This document shows, piece by piece, positions 30,836 to 31,129 of a stretch of DNA of 31,129 nucleotides. Under the pieces are notes generated by a model, which saw nothing but the letters and a program-made list of their open reading frames with translations, was not told where the DNA came from and ran no database searches. This DNA is from JBLYYQ01 sp048550035 (lineage in GTDB: Bacteria; Nitrospinota_A; UBA7883; JBLYYQ01). The stretch spans positions 1 through 31,129 of the forward strand of contig JBLYYQ010000037.1 of the NCBI GenBank assembly GCA_048550035.1, given 5' to 3'. Within the stretch, counting starts at the first letter, position 1. The number at the start of each line of letters is the position of its first letter. A program made the position numbers and the translations under genes.

Positions 30836-31129
30836 TGGGAAAGATTCATAAAGATACTTTATTGAGAGTTACTGCTTGGGCTATCGTTTTTGTTCCATTG
30901 CTATCTGGAATATATAAAGTTTCAACTGGCAATTTATCGCCAAATCCTATTGAAGATATTACCCGTCTGACAGGTTTTGGTTCAATTTCACTTTTGAGTT
31001 TGACATTAGCAATGAGACCGCTTAGTTCCTTAACAGGGATAAGTAGTTTCATTAAGATTCGAAAAATTCTAGGGCTTTCTGCTTTTGCATATGCGCTAAT
31101 TCACTTGCTAATTTTTGTAAGCCTCGATT
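30835..31129 (+). CDS. msrQ: Heme membrane subunit MsrQ, 3'-truncated
   Basis: MsrQ is the inner-membrane b-type heme protein that hands electrons to MsrP. The frame is open for 98 codons to the window end. Its ATG shares an A with the msrP TAA stop (TAATG), so translation is coupled. The visible part has a first membrane helix (about 9-25), 'NPIEDITRLTGFGSI' and 'LAMRPLSSL' after a second, then 'FIKIRKILGLSAFAYALIHL' in which His90 is a likely heme ligand. This order and spacing match the MsrQ/YedZ ferric-reductase-like domain. The remaining helices lie beyond the window. Confidence 0.9.
   Translation, partial: MGKIHKDTLLRVTAWAIVFVPLLSGIYKVSTGNLSPNPIEDITRLTGFGSISLLSLTLAMRPLSSLTGISSFIKIRKILGLSAFAYALIHLLIFVSLD

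Overview
The window is an AT-rich bacterial chromosomal segment, roughly one-third G+C by eye. It is densely packed with housekeeping and envelope genes. There are no rRNA or tRNA genes, insertion sequences, prophage genes or CRISPR arrays, and the longest stretch without a gene is about 203 bp (rpsP-rimM). Gene content and order fit a Gram-negative, deltaproteobacteria-grade lineage (Desulfobacterota or similar). The clues are the order ffh-rpsP-rimM-trmD-SPOUT methyltransferase-rplS, a split ATP synthase operon (atpZ-atpI-atpB-atpE only), a CtpA/YibQ-type pair, a sigma-54 activator, a SpoIID/LytB-queA pair and a pyruvoyl-dependent arginine decarboxylase. The exact lineage cannot be fixed by eye. 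The biotin synthase looks like the type associated with anaerobes, whereas MsrPQ and DsbD imply periplasmic thiol/methionine redox stress, so an anaerobe or microaerophile that meets oxygen is plausible.

Layout. 1-1782 (+): the 3' part of ctpA, then a divergent polysaccharide deacetylase. 1899-3725 (+): full-length dsbD, ending tail-to-tail (9-bp overlap) with a minus-strand block. Read in its own direction, that block is a giant AsmA/YhdP-like protein (10968-7453), a PmtA-like phospholipid methyltransferase, a DUF3108 protein, nadE and pdaD. The last four are tightly spaced or ATGA-coupled. 15691-11055 (-): nuoE, ffh, rpsP, rimM, trmD, SPOUT methyltransferase, rplS, a translation/secretion block. 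17487-15755 (-): atpZ-atpI-atpB-atpE behind a good sigma-70-like promoter. 18597-17590 (-): polyprenyl diphosphate synthase. Divergent from it, bioB-bioF (+, 18750-20905). 28263-20911 (-): a response regulator-TPR fusion, a large exported TPR protein, a sigma-54 activator with a degenerate receiver, a SpoIID/LytB protein and queA. 29837-28365 (-): a small zinc-ribbon membrane protein and an MFS transporter. 29942-end (+): msrP and the start of msrQ.

How they fit together. Much of the window serves the cell envelope: CtpA and YibQ-like (peptidoglycan/periplasm), DsbD and MsrPQ (periplasmic redox repair), AsmA-like plus PmtA-like plus DUF3108 (lipid supply and outer-membrane homeostasis), SpoIID-like (glycan strand processing) and the TPR protein. 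The cluster most deserving follow-up as a possible uncharacterised module is response regulator-TPR / TPR / sigma-54 activator / SpoIID. Its two regulators look unconventional: one has a repeat-bearing linker and a C-terminal TPR block instead of a DNA-binding domain, the other carries Glu in place of the phospho-accepting Asp. The clearest single-gene novelty is BioB, which lacks two of the four classical [2Fe-2S] ligands and carries an extra Cys ahead of the radical-SAM motif. No wholly new defence or mobile system was found.
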